The notes beneath the pieces are model-generated. The model was given only the letters and a program-made list of their open reading frames with translations, was not told where the DNA came from and made no database searches. 64,000 nt of DNA from Daejeonella sp. Its GTDB lineage: Bacteria; Bacteroidota; Bacteroidia; Sphingobacteriales; Sphingobacteriaceae. Each line of letters begins with the position of its first letter. Within the stretch, counting starts at the first letter, position 1. The position numbers and the translations under genes are program-made. The stretch lies in assembly GCF_030684675.1 (NCBI RefSeq), contig NZ_JAUXXZ010000035.1, forward strand, positions 1 through 64,000, read 5' to 3'. Below, in pieces: positions 9,054 to 18,160 of this stretch.

Positions 9054-10937
9054 ATGCAAGAAAAAGGAACCATTTCGATCCACACGGAAAATATCTTTCC
9101 AATCATTAAGAAATTTTTATACTCTGATAACGAGATCTTCCTGAGAGAGCTGGTTGCAAATGCAGTCGATGCCACTCAAAAAATCAAACGCCTCTCCTCT
9201 TTAGGTGAATATAAAGGGGATCTGGGTGAGTTAAAAGTTTCAGTATCGGTCGACGAAAAGAAAAAAACCATCACTATTTCCGACAATGGTTTGGGAATGA
9301 CAGGCGAAGAAATTAAAAAATACATCAATCAGATTGCATTCTCGGGTGCAACAGAATTTGTTGAGAAATTCAAGGATGCCAAAGATGCGAATGAAATTAT
9401 CGGAAAATTCGGACTTGGGTTTTACTCAGCCTTCATGGTTGCTGATCAGGTTGAAATTCAAACACTTTCTTATCAGGACGGTGCAGAACCTACGCGCTGG
9501 ATCTGCGACGGAAGCACAGAATTTGAAATCAGTGCCGGAACACGTGCAAGCAGAGGTACTGATATCATCCTACATGTAAATAAAGAGTCCAAAGAATTTC
9601 TGGACAAAGCAAAAATCAAGGTTATTCTTGATAAATACTGTAAATTCCTCCCAATTCCGGTACAATTTGGAACCCGTTCAGAGCAAGAACCTGATGGAGA
9701 AGATAAAGAAGGAAAACCAAAATTCAAATCTGTTGAGGTTGATAATATCATCAACAATACCAGTCCGATTTGGACAAAATCTCCTTCTGAATTAAAAGAC
9801 GAAGATTATCTTGCCTTCTACAAAGAGCTTTATCCATTCTCAGAAGATCCCTTGTTTTGGATCCATCTGAATGTAGATTATCCTTTCAATCTGACAGGTG
9901 TTCTATACTTCCCGAAAGTGAAGAATGAGTTTGAAATACAGCGAAATAAAATCAAGCTCTTCTCGCGCCAGGTATTCATTACCGACGAGGTAAAAGATGT
10001 AGTTCCTGAATTTTTAATGCTGCTGCATGGAGTAATCGATTCACCGGATATTCCGCTGAACGTTTCAAGAAGCTTCCTGCAAGCTGACAGTGCCGTTAAA
10101 AAGATCAATAGTTATATCACCAAAAAAGTGGCCGATAAACTGGCTTCACTGTTCAAGAATGATCGTAAAGCTTTTGAAGAAAAATGGAGCGACATCGGTT
10201 TATTCGTAAAATACGGAATGGTTAGTGAAGAGAAGTTTTATGATAAGGGAAAAGATTTCGTGCTGCTTAACAATAGCCAAAACGAATATTTTACTCTTGA
10301 AGAGTACAAAGAAAAAGTAAAAGCAGCCCAAACTGATAAGAATGATATGCTGGTTTACCTGTATGCAACCGATACCGATAAGCAGGATACCTTTATACAG
10401 TCGGCAAACAAAAAGGGATACGATGTTCTAAACCTGAACTCTCCAATCGATCCGCACTTTATCAGTCAATTGGAGCAAAAACTCGAAAAAACATCCCTTA
10501 AGCGTGTTGATGCTGAGGTTGCCGATAAGATCATCAGTAAAGAAGATCAAACCGTACATGTATTGAACGACGAGGAAAAAGCACAGGTTAAAGCAATCTT
10601 TGAAAAGGCCATCGTTAAACCAAACATGAGGATTGAGATTGAAAGTCTGAATCCTGAGGAACTTCCTGTTATAGTAACCATGGATGAATTTATGAGACGT
10701 ATGAAAGATATGTCTAAAATGGGTGGAGGCATGGGATTCTATGGAAATCTCCCGGATAATTATAATGTAGCCATTAATGGTAATCATAAGCTTATCGGTA
10801 AAATCCTTCAAACTCAGGACGAGGCAGAACAAACACAATTGGCAAAACAAGCTTTTGATCTGGCTTTATTGTCGCAGGGTATGCTGACTGGTGCTGAGTT
10901 AACTGAATTTGTGAACAGAAGTGTGAGTTTGATCTGA
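9054..10937 (+). CDS. htpG: Molecular chaperone HtpG (Hsp90)
   Basis: This 627-residue Hsp90-family protein is a cytoplasmic ATP-dependent chaperone. The N-terminal GHKL ATPase domain is intact, with ELVANAVDATQKIK carrying the catalytic Glu and the Asn, DNGLGMTGEE, and GKFGLGFYSAFMV. The middle domain contains the conserved NVSRSFLQ. The C-terminal dimerisation domain follows, and the MEEVD tail of eukaryotic forms is absent as expected. A charged EDKEGKPKF linker lies between the N-terminal and middle domains. The gene is monocistronic with a strong terminator 28 bp after its stop. No heat-shock operator (CIRCE) was seen upstream. Confidence 0.97.
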   Translation: MQEKGTISIHTENIFPIIKKFLYSDNEIFLRELVANAVDATQKIKRLSSLGEYKGDLGELKVSVSVDEKKKTITISDNGLGMTGEEIKKYINQIAFSGATEFVEKFKDAKDANEIIGKFGLGFYSAFMVADQVEIQTLSYQDGAEPTRWICDGSTEFEISAGTRASRGTDIILHVNKESKEFLDKAKIKVILDKYCKFLPIPVQFGTRSEQEPDGEDKEGKPKFKSVEVDNIINNTSPIWTKSPSELKDEDYLAFYKELYPFSEDPLFWIHLNVDYPFNLTGVLYFPKVKNEFEIQRNKIKLFSRQVFITDEVKDVVPEFLMLLHGVIDSPDIPLNVSRSFLQADSAVKKINSYITKKVADKLASLFKNDRKAFEEKWSDIGLFVKYGMVSEEKFYDKGKDFVLLNNSQNEYFTLEEYKEKVKAAQTDKNDMLVYLYATDTDKQDTFIQSANKKGYDVLNLNSPIDPHFISQLEQKLEKTSLKRVDAEVADKIISKEDQTVHVLNDEEKAQVKAIFEKAIVKPNMRIEIESLNPEELPVIVTMDEFMRRMKDMSKMGGGMGFYGNLPDNYNVAINGNHKLIGKILQTQDEAEQTQLAKQAFDLALLSQGMLTGAELTEFVNRSVSLI

Positions 10938-10964
10938 TAATTCGTCTCTAACCATCGCATATTT

Positions 10965-11005
10965 AAAAAAAGCATCCTTTCCATTCAAGAAAGGATGCTT
11001 TTTTT
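10965..11005 (+). terminator. Rho-independent terminator after htpG
   Basis: A perfect 17-bp stem (10965-10981 with 10989-11005) has core GCATCCTTTC/GAAAGGATGC, a 7-nt loop and a run of seven T. Confidence 0.93.
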
Positions 11006-11062
11006 GTTCAATTGAAATTTAAAATTGAATAATATTCCAGAGGTAAATACTAATTTAGTCGG

Positions 11063-12268
11063 ATGGATGCGCTAAATATTCTCATGGAGAATTATCAGGA
11101 ATTTGAAGAAACGCGAATAAAAGATCGTTTTTTCAAACATGCTGATCTCCTGAAAATACTGGGAAAGTTAAAGACAAATTCTGCCTTTAGTATAAAAGAA
11201 GCAGGAATGTCAACCAAGGGACTTTCCATCAATCTGGTTACCTGGGGTAAAGGGCCCAAACGGGTATTTCTTTGGAGCCAGATGCACGGTGATGAAGCTA
11301 CGGCTACAATGGCTATTGCTGATCTTTTGAATTTTTTATCACAACCTGGCCAGTTTCGGCAGATTCATGATTTGCTGGCTGAAAAATGCACGCTGTATAT
11401 ATTGCCACTGGTAAATCCTGATGGCGCCGAAGTATTCAATCGCAGGAATGCAATGAATATTGACATTAACCGGGATTTTCATCGGCAACAGAGTCCGGAA
11501 GGAAGAATATTACGCCATTTAAGGGATGAAATTAACCCCCACTTTGGCTTTAATCTCCATGATCAAAGCACCTTATGGTCGGCAGGACATACCGGGAATC
11601 CGGCAACAATCTCTTTGCTTGCTCCGGCATATGATGAAGGCCTGAGTATCAATTCAACCAGGGAACAGGCAATGAAAGTAATTGCCATCATGAATTCAGC
11701 TATTCAAAAAAGTATATCAGATCAAGTCGGACGTTTTGATGATGAATATGAACCAAGGGCATTTGGTGATAATTTTCAGGCTGCAGGAACCAGCACAATA
11801 TTGATCGAAGCAGGTGGTTTTTACAATGACCCCGAGAAACAATATATCCGAAAAGTATTTTTTAAAGCTATTCTTTCAGGACTGATCAGTATTGCAGATG
11901 AAACCTACTTGAAGGCTAAAACCAAAGATTATTTTTCAATACCCGAGAATAAAAAACTACATTTTCACATATTACTCAGGAATTGTAAACTGGAAAAAAA
12001 TGGCATCCCTTACAAGCTTGATATCGGACTTTGCGCAGAGGAGAAAGTCACAAAGGATGCCAAATCGGTAAAATACACCTATATGGTAACTGAGTTGGGC
12101 GACCTGTCGGATTATTTCGGTTACGTAGAATTTAACTGCGAGTTTTTGACTTTAACAGAAAAAACAAAATTGAAGCTTGATGAACCTGCAGATTTAATTG
12201 TTCATCATGATAAGAATATTTTGATTAAACTTAAAAATGGGGTTTTGAAAACGGTGATTGGTTGTTAA
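11063..12268 (+). CDS. M14-family zinc carboxypeptidase
   Basis: This 401-residue protein has the M14 zinc ligands in order: His75 and Glu78 in SQMHGDEATA, and His166 in FGFNLHDQS. The substrate-binding block NPDGAEVFNRRN is at 118-129 and DINRDFHR at 134-141, and a candidate catalytic Glu lies in TSTILIEAGGF near residue 249. A C-terminal region of about 110 residues of unknown role follows. There is no signal peptide, so it is probably cytoplasmic. Like other intracellular M14 enzymes it may trim cell-wall peptides or modified amino acids. The family is certain and the substrate unknown. Confidence 0.88.
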   Translation: MDALNILMENYQEFEETRIKDRFFKHADLLKILGKLKTNSAFSIKEAGMSTKGLSINLVTWGKGPKRVFLWSQMHGDEATATMAIADLLNFLSQPGQFRQIHDLLAEKCTLYILPLVNPDGAEVFNRRNAMNIDINRDFHRQQSPEGRILRHLRDEINPHFGFNLHDQSTLWSAGHTGNPATISLLAPAYDEGLSINSTREQAMKVIAIMNSAIQKSISDQVGRFDDEYEPRAFGDNFQAAGTSTILIEAGGFYNDPEKQYIRKVFFKAILSGLISIADETYLKAKTKDYFSIPENKKLHFHILLRNCKLEKNGIPYKLDIGLCAEEKVTKDAKSVKYTYMVTELGDLSDYFGYVEFNCEFLTLTEKTKLKLDEPADLIVHHDKNILIKLKNGVLKTVIGC

Positions 12269-12320
12269 TTGGTTTTTGTTAGTAATTTCAATCATTTATA
12301 ATAAATTCATTTTTCCTGCT

Positions 12321-12393
12321 ATCTGTTGTCTGTTACCAGGCATACATAACCAGATAACTGGTAACAGACAACAGATAACAGGCAACTGATTAC
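12321..12393. repeat. Heptamer array, AGATAAC family, with 17-bp inverted repeat
   Basis: ATCTGTTGTCTGTTACC (12321-12337) is perfectly complementary to 12360-12376. The right arm continues in 7-bp steps: AGATAAC, TGGTAAC, AGACAAC, AGATAAC, AGGCAAC, TGATTAC (12352-12393). It ends five bases before the ATG of the next gene, so the hairpin would lie in that gene's leader or act as terminator of the M14 peptidase gene. Confidence 0.75.
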
Positions 12394-12397
12394 ACCT

Positions 12398-13639
12398 ATG
12401 GCATTAAACTACATCTGGATCGGCTTCTTTGTAATTGCATTCCTTGTCGCATTAGTTAAGCTAATCTTCTTTGGGGATACTGCGATTTTCAATAATGTAG
12501 TTAATGGAATGTTCGACAGTGCAAAAACAGGTGCAGAAATCTCCATAGGTTTGATTGGGGTTATGACTTTCTGGCTGGGCATCATGAAAATCGGCGAACG
12601 GGCAGGTATGATCTCGCTTTTTGCAAAAGGTGTGAGTCCGTTTTTTAGCAGATTATTTCCCGGAGTACCTAAAAATCACCCGGCCAATGGTTCAATCATC
12701 ATGAACTTTTCGGCCAATATGCTGGGACTGGATAATGCAGCTACTCCTGTAGGTTTGAAAGCCATGCAGGAATTGCAGGAATTAAATCCTGAAAAAGATA
12801 CTGCAACAAATGCTCAGATCATGTTCCTAGTGCTGAATACAGCTGGAATTACCCTGATACCAACAGGGGTTATTGCATTGCGAATGGCAAATGGTGCTGC
12901 AAATCCAGCAGATGTGTTTATTCCTTGTTTGATAGGCACGTTTATTTCATTTTTAGCCGGGATGATCGCAGTATCTTTCTACCAAAAGATCAATCTATTA
13001 CAGCTTCCTATATTGATATTTTTCGGAGGGTTCATTGCCCTGATGGCTGGATTATATTTCTGGCTTGGAAGTCTCCCTCCTGATCAGATACAGATCTATG
13101 CTGGCTTATTAGGAGGTATCATTATTTTTTCAATCATCACCCTGTTCATCGTTTATGGGGCTTCTAAAAAAGTAAATGTTTATGAGGCATTTATTGATGG
13201 CGCGAAAGAAGGTTTCAGTACCTCCATCATGATTATTCCCTTTCTGATTGCAATTCTGGTTGCCATCAGTGCATTTCGTACCACAGGATGTATGGATTAT
13301 GTGGTAAATGCAATCGGTGCAGTGGTTGCTGCCATGGGACTGGATACTTCCTTCGTTCCGGCGCTTCCTGTAGGTTTAATGAAGACCTTGAGTGGTGGTG
13401 GTGCAAGAGGACTAATGGTCGATGTTATGACCACCTATGGTGCTGATTCCTTTCAGGGTAGACTGGCAAGTGTGATTCAGGGTAGCTCAGAAACTACATT
13501 TTATGTACTGGCGGTATATTTCGGGTCAGTTGGAATTAAGAAACCACGGTATGCATTAGTCTGCGGACTTATTGCAGATCTAGTTGGACTCATCGCCGCA
13601 ATTTTCCTGACCTACCTCTTCTTCGGACATACCATTTAA
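12398..13639 (+). CDS. SpmA/SpmB-like nucleoside-recognition membrane protein
   Basis: This 413-residue protein is made almost entirely of membrane helices. It contains two Gate (nucleoside recognition) domains, corresponding to a fusion of the Bacillus spore maturation proteins SpmA and SpmB. The first half has the conserved NFSANMLGLDNAATPVGLKA block, near residues 105-124. The second half has SGGGARGLMVDVM and GSSETTFYVLAVYFG. Spore formation is irrelevant here. In non-sporulating bacteria the family is only loosely described as transporter-like, so the substrate is unknown. It starts directly after the heptamer array. Confidence 0.85.
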   Translation: MALNYIWIGFFVIAFLVALVKLIFFGDTAIFNNVVNGMFDSAKTGAEISIGLIGVMTFWLGIMKIGERAGMISLFAKGVSPFFSRLFPGVPKNHPANGSIIMNFSANMLGLDNAATPVGLKAMQELQELNPEKDTATNAQIMFLVLNTAGITLIPTGVIALRMANGAANPADVFIPCLIGTFISFLAGMIAVSFYQKINLLQLPILIFFGGFIALMAGLYFWLGSLPPDQIQIYAGLLGGIIIFSIITLFIVYGASKKVNVYEAFIDGAKEGFSTSIMIIPFLIAILVAISAFRTTGCMDYVVNAIGAVVAAMGLDTSFVPALPVGLMKTLSGGGARGLMVDVMTTYGADSFQGRLASVIQGSSETTFYVLAVYFGSVGIKKPRYALVCGLIADLVGLIAAIFLTYLFFGHTI

Positions 13640-13660
13640 TAGTAACCAGACTTTAATAAT

Positions 13661-13694
13661 TTAACCTTCCTTATATCGAATTCAGATTAATTTA
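13661..13694 (+). repeat. Copy of dispersed TTATATCGA repeat
   Basis: The stretch AACCTTCCTTATATCGA followed by ATTCAGATTAATTTA recurs as a reverse complement at 38314-38344 and in diverged form at 38736-38769. A 17-bp piece of it (13678-13694) is also identical to 38289-38305. It lies ten bases before the MITE-like element at 13704. Confidence 0.6.
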
Positions 13695-13703
13695 TTATCT
13701 TTT

Positions 13704-13838
13704 AGTGTTACCTCACTCATCAATTGACGGATAAAGTTTCAATAATTTCATCCTATCATCGTCCCAGTTAAACCGCCATTTTATTTAAGCCTCCCTGGTA
13801 TTCCGATTGGTTTGTCAAAGTATTTATGACATGACACT
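13704..13838 (+). mobile_element. MITE-like element, copy 1
   Basis: This 135-bp non-coding element starts AGTGTTACCTCA and ends TATGACATGACACT, so its ends are imperfect inverted repeats. Copy 2, 14135-14266, has the same orientation and shares blocks along its length, such as AGTTTCAATA, TTTAAGCCTCC/TTTAGCCTCC, GTATTCCGAT and GACACTAGT. No coding potential is visible. The two copies bracket a REP-like cluster. Confidence 0.6.
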
Positions 13839-13847
13839 AGTACGGCC

Positions 13848-14075
13848 GCTCAATAGGCCCCAGCTTTAGCTAGGGTTAACCAGTTTGTTCGTTTTTGGGC
13901 TTCAGCCCAACATTCAGCAACATGTGAGGAAAATTACATTGGGCTTTAGCCCGATAGCTAGAAATTTTGGCGCTGAAGCACCAGTATTTGTTCCGTTCTG
14001 GTCGCTCAGGCTTTGGGCTGAAGCCGATCTGAAAACCTGATCTTTACCCGGAGCTAAAGCCCCTGTCTATTGAGC
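13848..14075. repeat. REP-like palindrome cluster
   Basis: The unit begins GCTCAATAGGCC and ends CTATTGAGC, so it has complementary ends. It contains several GGGCT-AGCCC palindromes: TTGGGCTTCAGCCCAA at 13895-13910, TTGGGCTTTAGCCC at about 13939, and TTTGGGCTGAAGCC at about 14012. Such palindromes are typical of REP/BIME sequences mobilised by RAYT transposases. No RAYT gene is in the window. Confidence 0.65.
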
Positions 14076-14134
14076 GATGCGGGTATCCCAAGACACAGTA
14101 TTTTTTATTCAATCATTTCAATTACCCAACATTC

Positions 14135-14266
14135 AGTGTCATCTCACCTATTAATTGATGTTTAGAGTTTCAATAGTTTTACCCTGGTATAGTCACATTA
14201 AACTGTCTTTATTTTAGCCTCCTTAGTATTCCGATGTGATCGTCAAATTAAGTATGACGTGACACT
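14135..14266 (+). mobile_element. MITE-like element, copy 2
   Basis: This 132-bp element has ends AGTGTCATCTCA and TATGACGTGACACT. They match over about 11 bp as inverted repeats with two mismatches. It is a direct copy of 13704-13838 and ends 22 bp before the stop of the minus-strand thioesterase gene. Confidence 0.6.
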
Positions 14267-14288
14267 AGTTTATTAAGAATAATTAAAA

Positions 14289-14723
14289 TTATTCCAGCCG
14301 TATCATATTCGAATATCCCCTGACAATTAATCTGTTCTTTATGGGGAGCCATAGTTCACATTGCAGGTTGATTATCTGTTTACCTCGCTTAACAACCGAG
14401 CTTCTAGCTTCAATAATATCTCCCTCATGTGCCGGAGCAAAATAGTCTATGTAATTATTGATGGTAGTGTAATGATGGCTTAAATTCATTGTAAACACGG
14501 TTGCACCGATAACATCATCAATTATACCGGCACTAACCCCGCCATGCAGGACCTGCATCGGATTGGTCATATCCTTTCTGATCCGGTATTCAAAAATCAG
14601 GGCACCAGCTTCAGCACTTCTGACGATAGGTTTGAGCCAGTGGGCAAAGGGTGAGGGGCTATTGCTGAACTCTTTTCCAATTTCCTGCTGGATCGCAGCT
14701 AAATGTGCGTTAATTTCGTTCAT
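14289..14723 (-). CDS. PaaI-type hotdog thioesterase
   Basis: This 144-residue protein has the hotdog-fold acyl-CoA thioesterase pattern of the PaaI family. The catalytic-loop motif LHGGVSAGIIDDVIG is near residues 78-92, followed by HYTTINNYIDYFAPAHEGD and the β-strand EARSSVVKRGKQI. The length is normal. The family hydrolyses acyl- or aryl-CoA thioesters in the cytoplasm, and the substrate here is unknown. It follows the YeiH-type transporter gene on the same strand after a 54-bp gap and may be co-transcribed with it. Confidence 0.85.
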   Translation of the reverse strand: MNEINAHLAAIQQEIGKEFSNSPSPFAHWLKPIVRSAEAGALIFEYRIRKDMTNPMQVLHGGVSAGIIDDVIGATVFTMNLSHHYTTINNYIDYFAPAHEGDIIEARSSVVKRGKQIINLQCELWLPIKNRLIVRGYSNMIRLE

Positions 14724-14777
14724 CTCAATTTTTAATTATAATAAAATATTGGTGTTTAACAATAGAATTCCTGTTCA

Positions 14778-16031
14778 TCAAAAAAGAATCAAAGCAATAA
14801 TCAAGGTTACAATCACATTGAAGCCCTGAGCGATCAAAAAAGCGTAAAAAGGTTTCTTGCTCTGTTTATTAAAAAGATCAGCAAAATTGGTTTCAAGCCC
14901 GATGCTGGTAAATGCTAGCGCAAACCATAAGCCCTGCAAGTTTTTAAGACTCCCTTTTACAGATGAACTGACTTCAGGACTCAATACAAAAGAAAACAAT
15001 AACGAAGCTGCCAGAAAACCCAAAACGAATTTGGGAAAACGCTCCCAGATGACTTTCAGACCTGGCTTCCCATCAGGCTCATTAGCTTTTGGGTGTTTGG
15101 TATAAGTCCAGTAAACGGAGATTGCAAAAGCGGCCAAACCCAGCAATACATTTTGGGAGAACTTAACAATGGTACTGATCTTTAATGCAGTTTCCCCAAC
15201 TAATGAACCTGAGGCAACTACCGCACCTGTGGTATCGATACTGCCACCAAGCCATGCACCTGTAACTTCCTGCGATAAGTCAAAGTATTTGGCTATCATA
15301 GGCATGAATATCATCATCGGAATAGCTGTGATCAATACCATTGAAATTACATAGGAAAGCTTTTTCGAATCTCCATTAATTGCTCCTGAAGTTGCAATAG
15401 CTGCCGAAACACCACAGATAGAAACCGCACTGGAGATCATCATTGTGAGTTCATCGTCTATTTTCATCTTCTTACACAGCCAGAAAGCAAAATACCATAC
15501 CGATACAACCACAGCCAAAGCCTGAATCAGTCCGAGTGAGCCTGCTTTTAATACATCAGAGAAGATTACACTAGTTCCCAGCAACACTAGTCCGATTTTG
15601 ACGAACAATTCGGTTGAAAGTGATGAACGCAGCCATTCAGGTAGTTTAAAGAAGTTACTGATAGCAAGCCCCAGACTTAGACTAAAAATAACTGCCTCGA
15701 GATTAAAAGATTTGACCTGACTATTCCCTGCAAGTATTAAAGCAATGATGGTGATTAGATAGACCAATGGAAAACCAAATAAAAAATGTTTAAATGGCTT
15801 TCCTGTTAAAAATGCACCTATTGCAGCTATGACCAATACAAACATGAACTGGATAAAAATGAGACTCAGATTACTGGCTGAGAGTACCTTCCCGAAAAGC
15901 TCACCGGAATTACTCCAACTGAAAGCCGGGACTTCTAAAATTAGTCCTACAATCGACAGGATAATGATCAGAGCACCCAGTATTACAACTGTCCAGTCCT
16001 CATGAATTGCAACTTTTTTCTGTTCTGACAT
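14778..16031 (-). CDS. YeiH-family putative sulfate exporter
   Basis: This 417-residue membrane protein has about ten predicted helices and matches the YeiH / putative sulfate exporter family. Diagnostic blocks are SSAVSICGVSAAIATSGAIN, WLGGSIDTTGAVVASG and the C-terminal SIGLETNFADLF. The transport substrate in the family is poorly established; sulfate is a tentative label. The upstream gene, a phytoene-desaturase-like oxidoreductase, ends five bases before this start, so the two are very probably one operon, possibly with the downstream thioesterase gene. Confidence 0.87.
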   Translation of the reverse strand: MSEQKKVAIHEDWTVVILGALIIILSIVGLILEVPAFSWSNSGELFGKVLSASNLSLIFIQFMFVLVIAAIGAFLTGKPFKHFLFGFPLVYLITIIALILAGNSQVKSFNLEAVIFSLSLGLAISNFFKLPEWLRSSLSTELFVKIGLVLLGTSVIFSDVLKAGSLGLIQALAVVVSVWYFAFWLCKKMKIDDELTMMISSAVSICGVSAAIATSGAINGDSKKLSYVISMVLITAIPMMIFMPMIAKYFDLSQEVTGAWLGGSIDTTGAVVASGSLVGETALKISTIVKFSQNVLLGLAAFAISVYWTYTKHPKANEPDGKPGLKVIWERFPKFVLGFLAASLLFSFVLSPEVSSSVKGSLKNLQGLWFALAFTSIGLETNFADLFNKQSKKPFYAFLIAQGFNVIVTLIIALILF

Positions 16032-16036
16032 AAAAT

Positions 16037-17488
16037 TTATAATGTGATTTTGATATTAAAAATGTCCTTAAGTACTTGCTTAGCAGCATTATAACCACAC
16101 ATCCCATGTACTCCTCCACCCGGAGGAGTTGATGATGAGCAAATATAGATTCCTCTCGCAGAAGTACGGTATGGCGAACTTCTGAGGGCGGGACGGGTAA
16201 ATAGCTGACCTATATCTATAACTCCTCCATTGATATCTCCACCAATATAATTGGGATTATATGCTTCAATTTCCCGGGTATTCATCGTATGTTTTGCGAG
16301 AATCAAATCTTTGAATCCTGGCGCAAAACGTTCTACCTGATTTTCGATGGCATTTGTCATGTCCTTCTCAGATCCATTGGGCACGTGGCAATATGCCCAT
16401 GCCGTATGTTTACCTTCAGGGGCACGCAAAGAATCAAATAAACTTTGCTGAGCCAAAAGAACAAATGGCTTTTCAGGTAATACACCTGCATTTGTCATTT
16501 CTTCCCCCCTAGCAATCTCCTCAAAAGTGTTTCCAAGATGAACAGTTCCTGCTTTACGGCATTCGAGAGCAGTAAAAGGAATCTGTCCATCCAAGGCCCA
16601 GTCTATTTTAAAAACTCCCATCCCATATCGGTATCGCTTTAATTGCCAGGAATAAATAGATGAAAAACGCTCCCCTGCTATTTCCAGAATCTGTTTCGGA
16701 GTAAGATCAAAGAGAACAACAGTAGATGCAGGTATATCTTTCATTGATCGAACAGGTATACCAGTTTCTATTTTTCCACCGATTGAAAGAAAGTAGGAAA
16801 CAAGTGCATTAGCAATTACTTTTGATCCACCTTTAGGCACAGGCCAGCCTTTTAGGTGTCCGGTAGCCATTAAGACCAGTCCGAAGGCTGAAGTACCTAA
16901 ATTGCTTAATGGTTGCAGTGAATGGGCTGCCATACCTGCCCATAGACCTCTGGCTTCTTTAGCTTTAAATTTCCGTACAAGTGATGTTGCAGAACGCAAA
17001 GCATTCAGGCCAAATGCAGCCATATCTAAGGGATGCTTTGGCAAATTCAAAGGTCTCAGTAAATCCTTCACCAAGCCGGGCCAGCTTTTGACCAGCGGGT
17101 TTAACAAATTGCTATAGGTTTCCTTGTCAATCCCAAGAGTTTCGGCGGTATTGTCTACACTTCCGTTCAGTGCTGCCGAAGTTCCATCATCAAACGGATG
17201 GGCTGCTGCCACCCCCGGATAAATATATTCGAGTCCGTGTTGCTCAAGTGGCAAGGAATTAAAAAAAGGAGAACCAGCTGCCAATGGATGAATCGCAGAA
17301 CAGATATCATGTACAAATCCGGGCAAAGTGAGTTCTGCAGATCTTAATCCTCCTCCTAGTGAATCCTTTGCCTCCAGGATCAGAACAGAAAGTCCGGCCT
17401 GTTGTAAGGTAATTGCTGCTGACAAACCATTTGGGCCTGAACCTATAACAATTGCATCAAATTCAGAACTGACATTTACTCGTCTCAT
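16037..17488 (-). CDS. Phytoene-desaturase-like FAD-dependent oxidoreductase
   Basis: This 483-residue protein has an N-terminal dinucleotide-binding βαβ motif, GSGPNGLSAAITLQQAG (about residues 17-33), followed by the acidic ribose-binding end ILEAKDSLGGG. The C-terminal FAD-binding signature GIYICSSSTPPGGGVHGMCG is intact. It belongs to the CrtI/PDSFP1-like flavoprotein group. No other carotenoid gene is nearby, so carotenoid chemistry cannot be assumed. It shares an apparent operon with the YeiH-type transporter. The start at 17488 sits just before the flavin motif and fits the family length. Confidence 0.85.
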   Translation of the reverse strand: MRRVNVSSEFDAIVIGSGPNGLSAAITLQQAGLSVLILEAKDSLGGGLRSAELTLPGFVHDICSAIHPLAAGSPFFNSLPLEQHGLEYIYPGVAAAHPFDDGTSAALNGSVDNTAETLGIDKETYSNLLNPLVKSWPGLVKDLLRPLNLPKHPLDMAAFGLNALRSATSLVRKFKAKEARGLWAGMAAHSLQPLSNLGTSAFGLVLMATGHLKGWPVPKGGSKVIANALVSYFLSIGGKIETGIPVRSMKDIPASTVVLFDLTPKQILEIAGERFSSIYSWQLKRYRYGMGVFKIDWALDGQIPFTALECRKAGTVHLGNTFEEIARGEEMTNAGVLPEKPFVLLAQQSLFDSLRAPEGKHTAWAYCHVPNGSEKDMTNAIENQVERFAPGFKDLILAKHTMNTREIEAYNPNYIGGDINGGVIDIGQLFTRPALRSSPYRTSARGIYICSSSTPPGGGVHGMCGYNAAKQVLKDIFNIKITL

Positions 17489-17698
17489 TTTAGATGAATA
17501 TCATCATTCTGGACTAAAAAACATAATAATACCCTAAATATGAGGAATCATATCAAACTTTAATTTATAGATGGCTGAAGTAAAAAAACAGACAGATTTT
17601 ACCATTTAGCAATTACAAAAGCAATAGACCTTTCCTTAAATAAATACATCATCCGAAATTGTAAAGAATCCTTATTTTCGAAAGCAAAACCGTATAAC

Positions 17699-18157
17699 AT
17701 GAATTCAAAAATAGATTTAATCAGAAAAACAAGGTTCAAAGCATTGGAAATTATCAACGGACTAAGTATTCCGGAATTAAATAAAATTCCCGAAGGATTC
17801 AACAATAATATTATCTGGCATCTGGGACATCTGATCGCTGCCCAGGAAGGAATATTTTACCTTCGGGGCAAACTTGAACTTAATGTAGAACAGGAGTTTT
17901 TCAATTCATTCAAGAATGGTTCAAGACCTGATCGTGAGATTCTTGCTGAAGAGCTTGAAAACATTAAATCCCTACTTTTCAGTAGTCTGGATCAGTTTGA
18001 ATCAGACCTGGGGAAAAATGTCTTTCATAATTATCCTGCATGGACTACCAGTATGGGAATAGAAATCAATTCTATTGAAGATGCATTAAACTTTTTGCCA
18101 TTTCATGAAGGACTTCACCTGAGTTATATTATGGTGTATAAACGTATGATTTTCTAA
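17699..18157 (+). CDS. DinB-family protein
   Basis: This 152-residue protein has a DinB/YfiT-like four-helix bundle. Two of the usual metal-binding histidine positions are visible, in IIWHLGHLIAAQEG (about residues 40-53) and in FHEGLHLSYIM near the C-terminus. Members are metal-dependent, and some transfer thiols such as bacillithiol; the reaction of this one is unknown. The protein is soluble with no signal peptide. Its stop is three bases from the stop of the convergent antiporter gene. Confidence 0.82.
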   Translation: MNSKIDLIRKTRFKALEIINGLSIPELNKIPEGFNNNIIWHLGHLIAAQEGIFYLRGKLELNVEQEFFNSFKNGSRPDREILAEELENIKSLLFSSLDQFESDLGKNVFHNYPAWTTSMGIEINSIEDALNFLPFHEGLHLSYIMVYKRMIF

Positions 18158-18160
18158 TAC

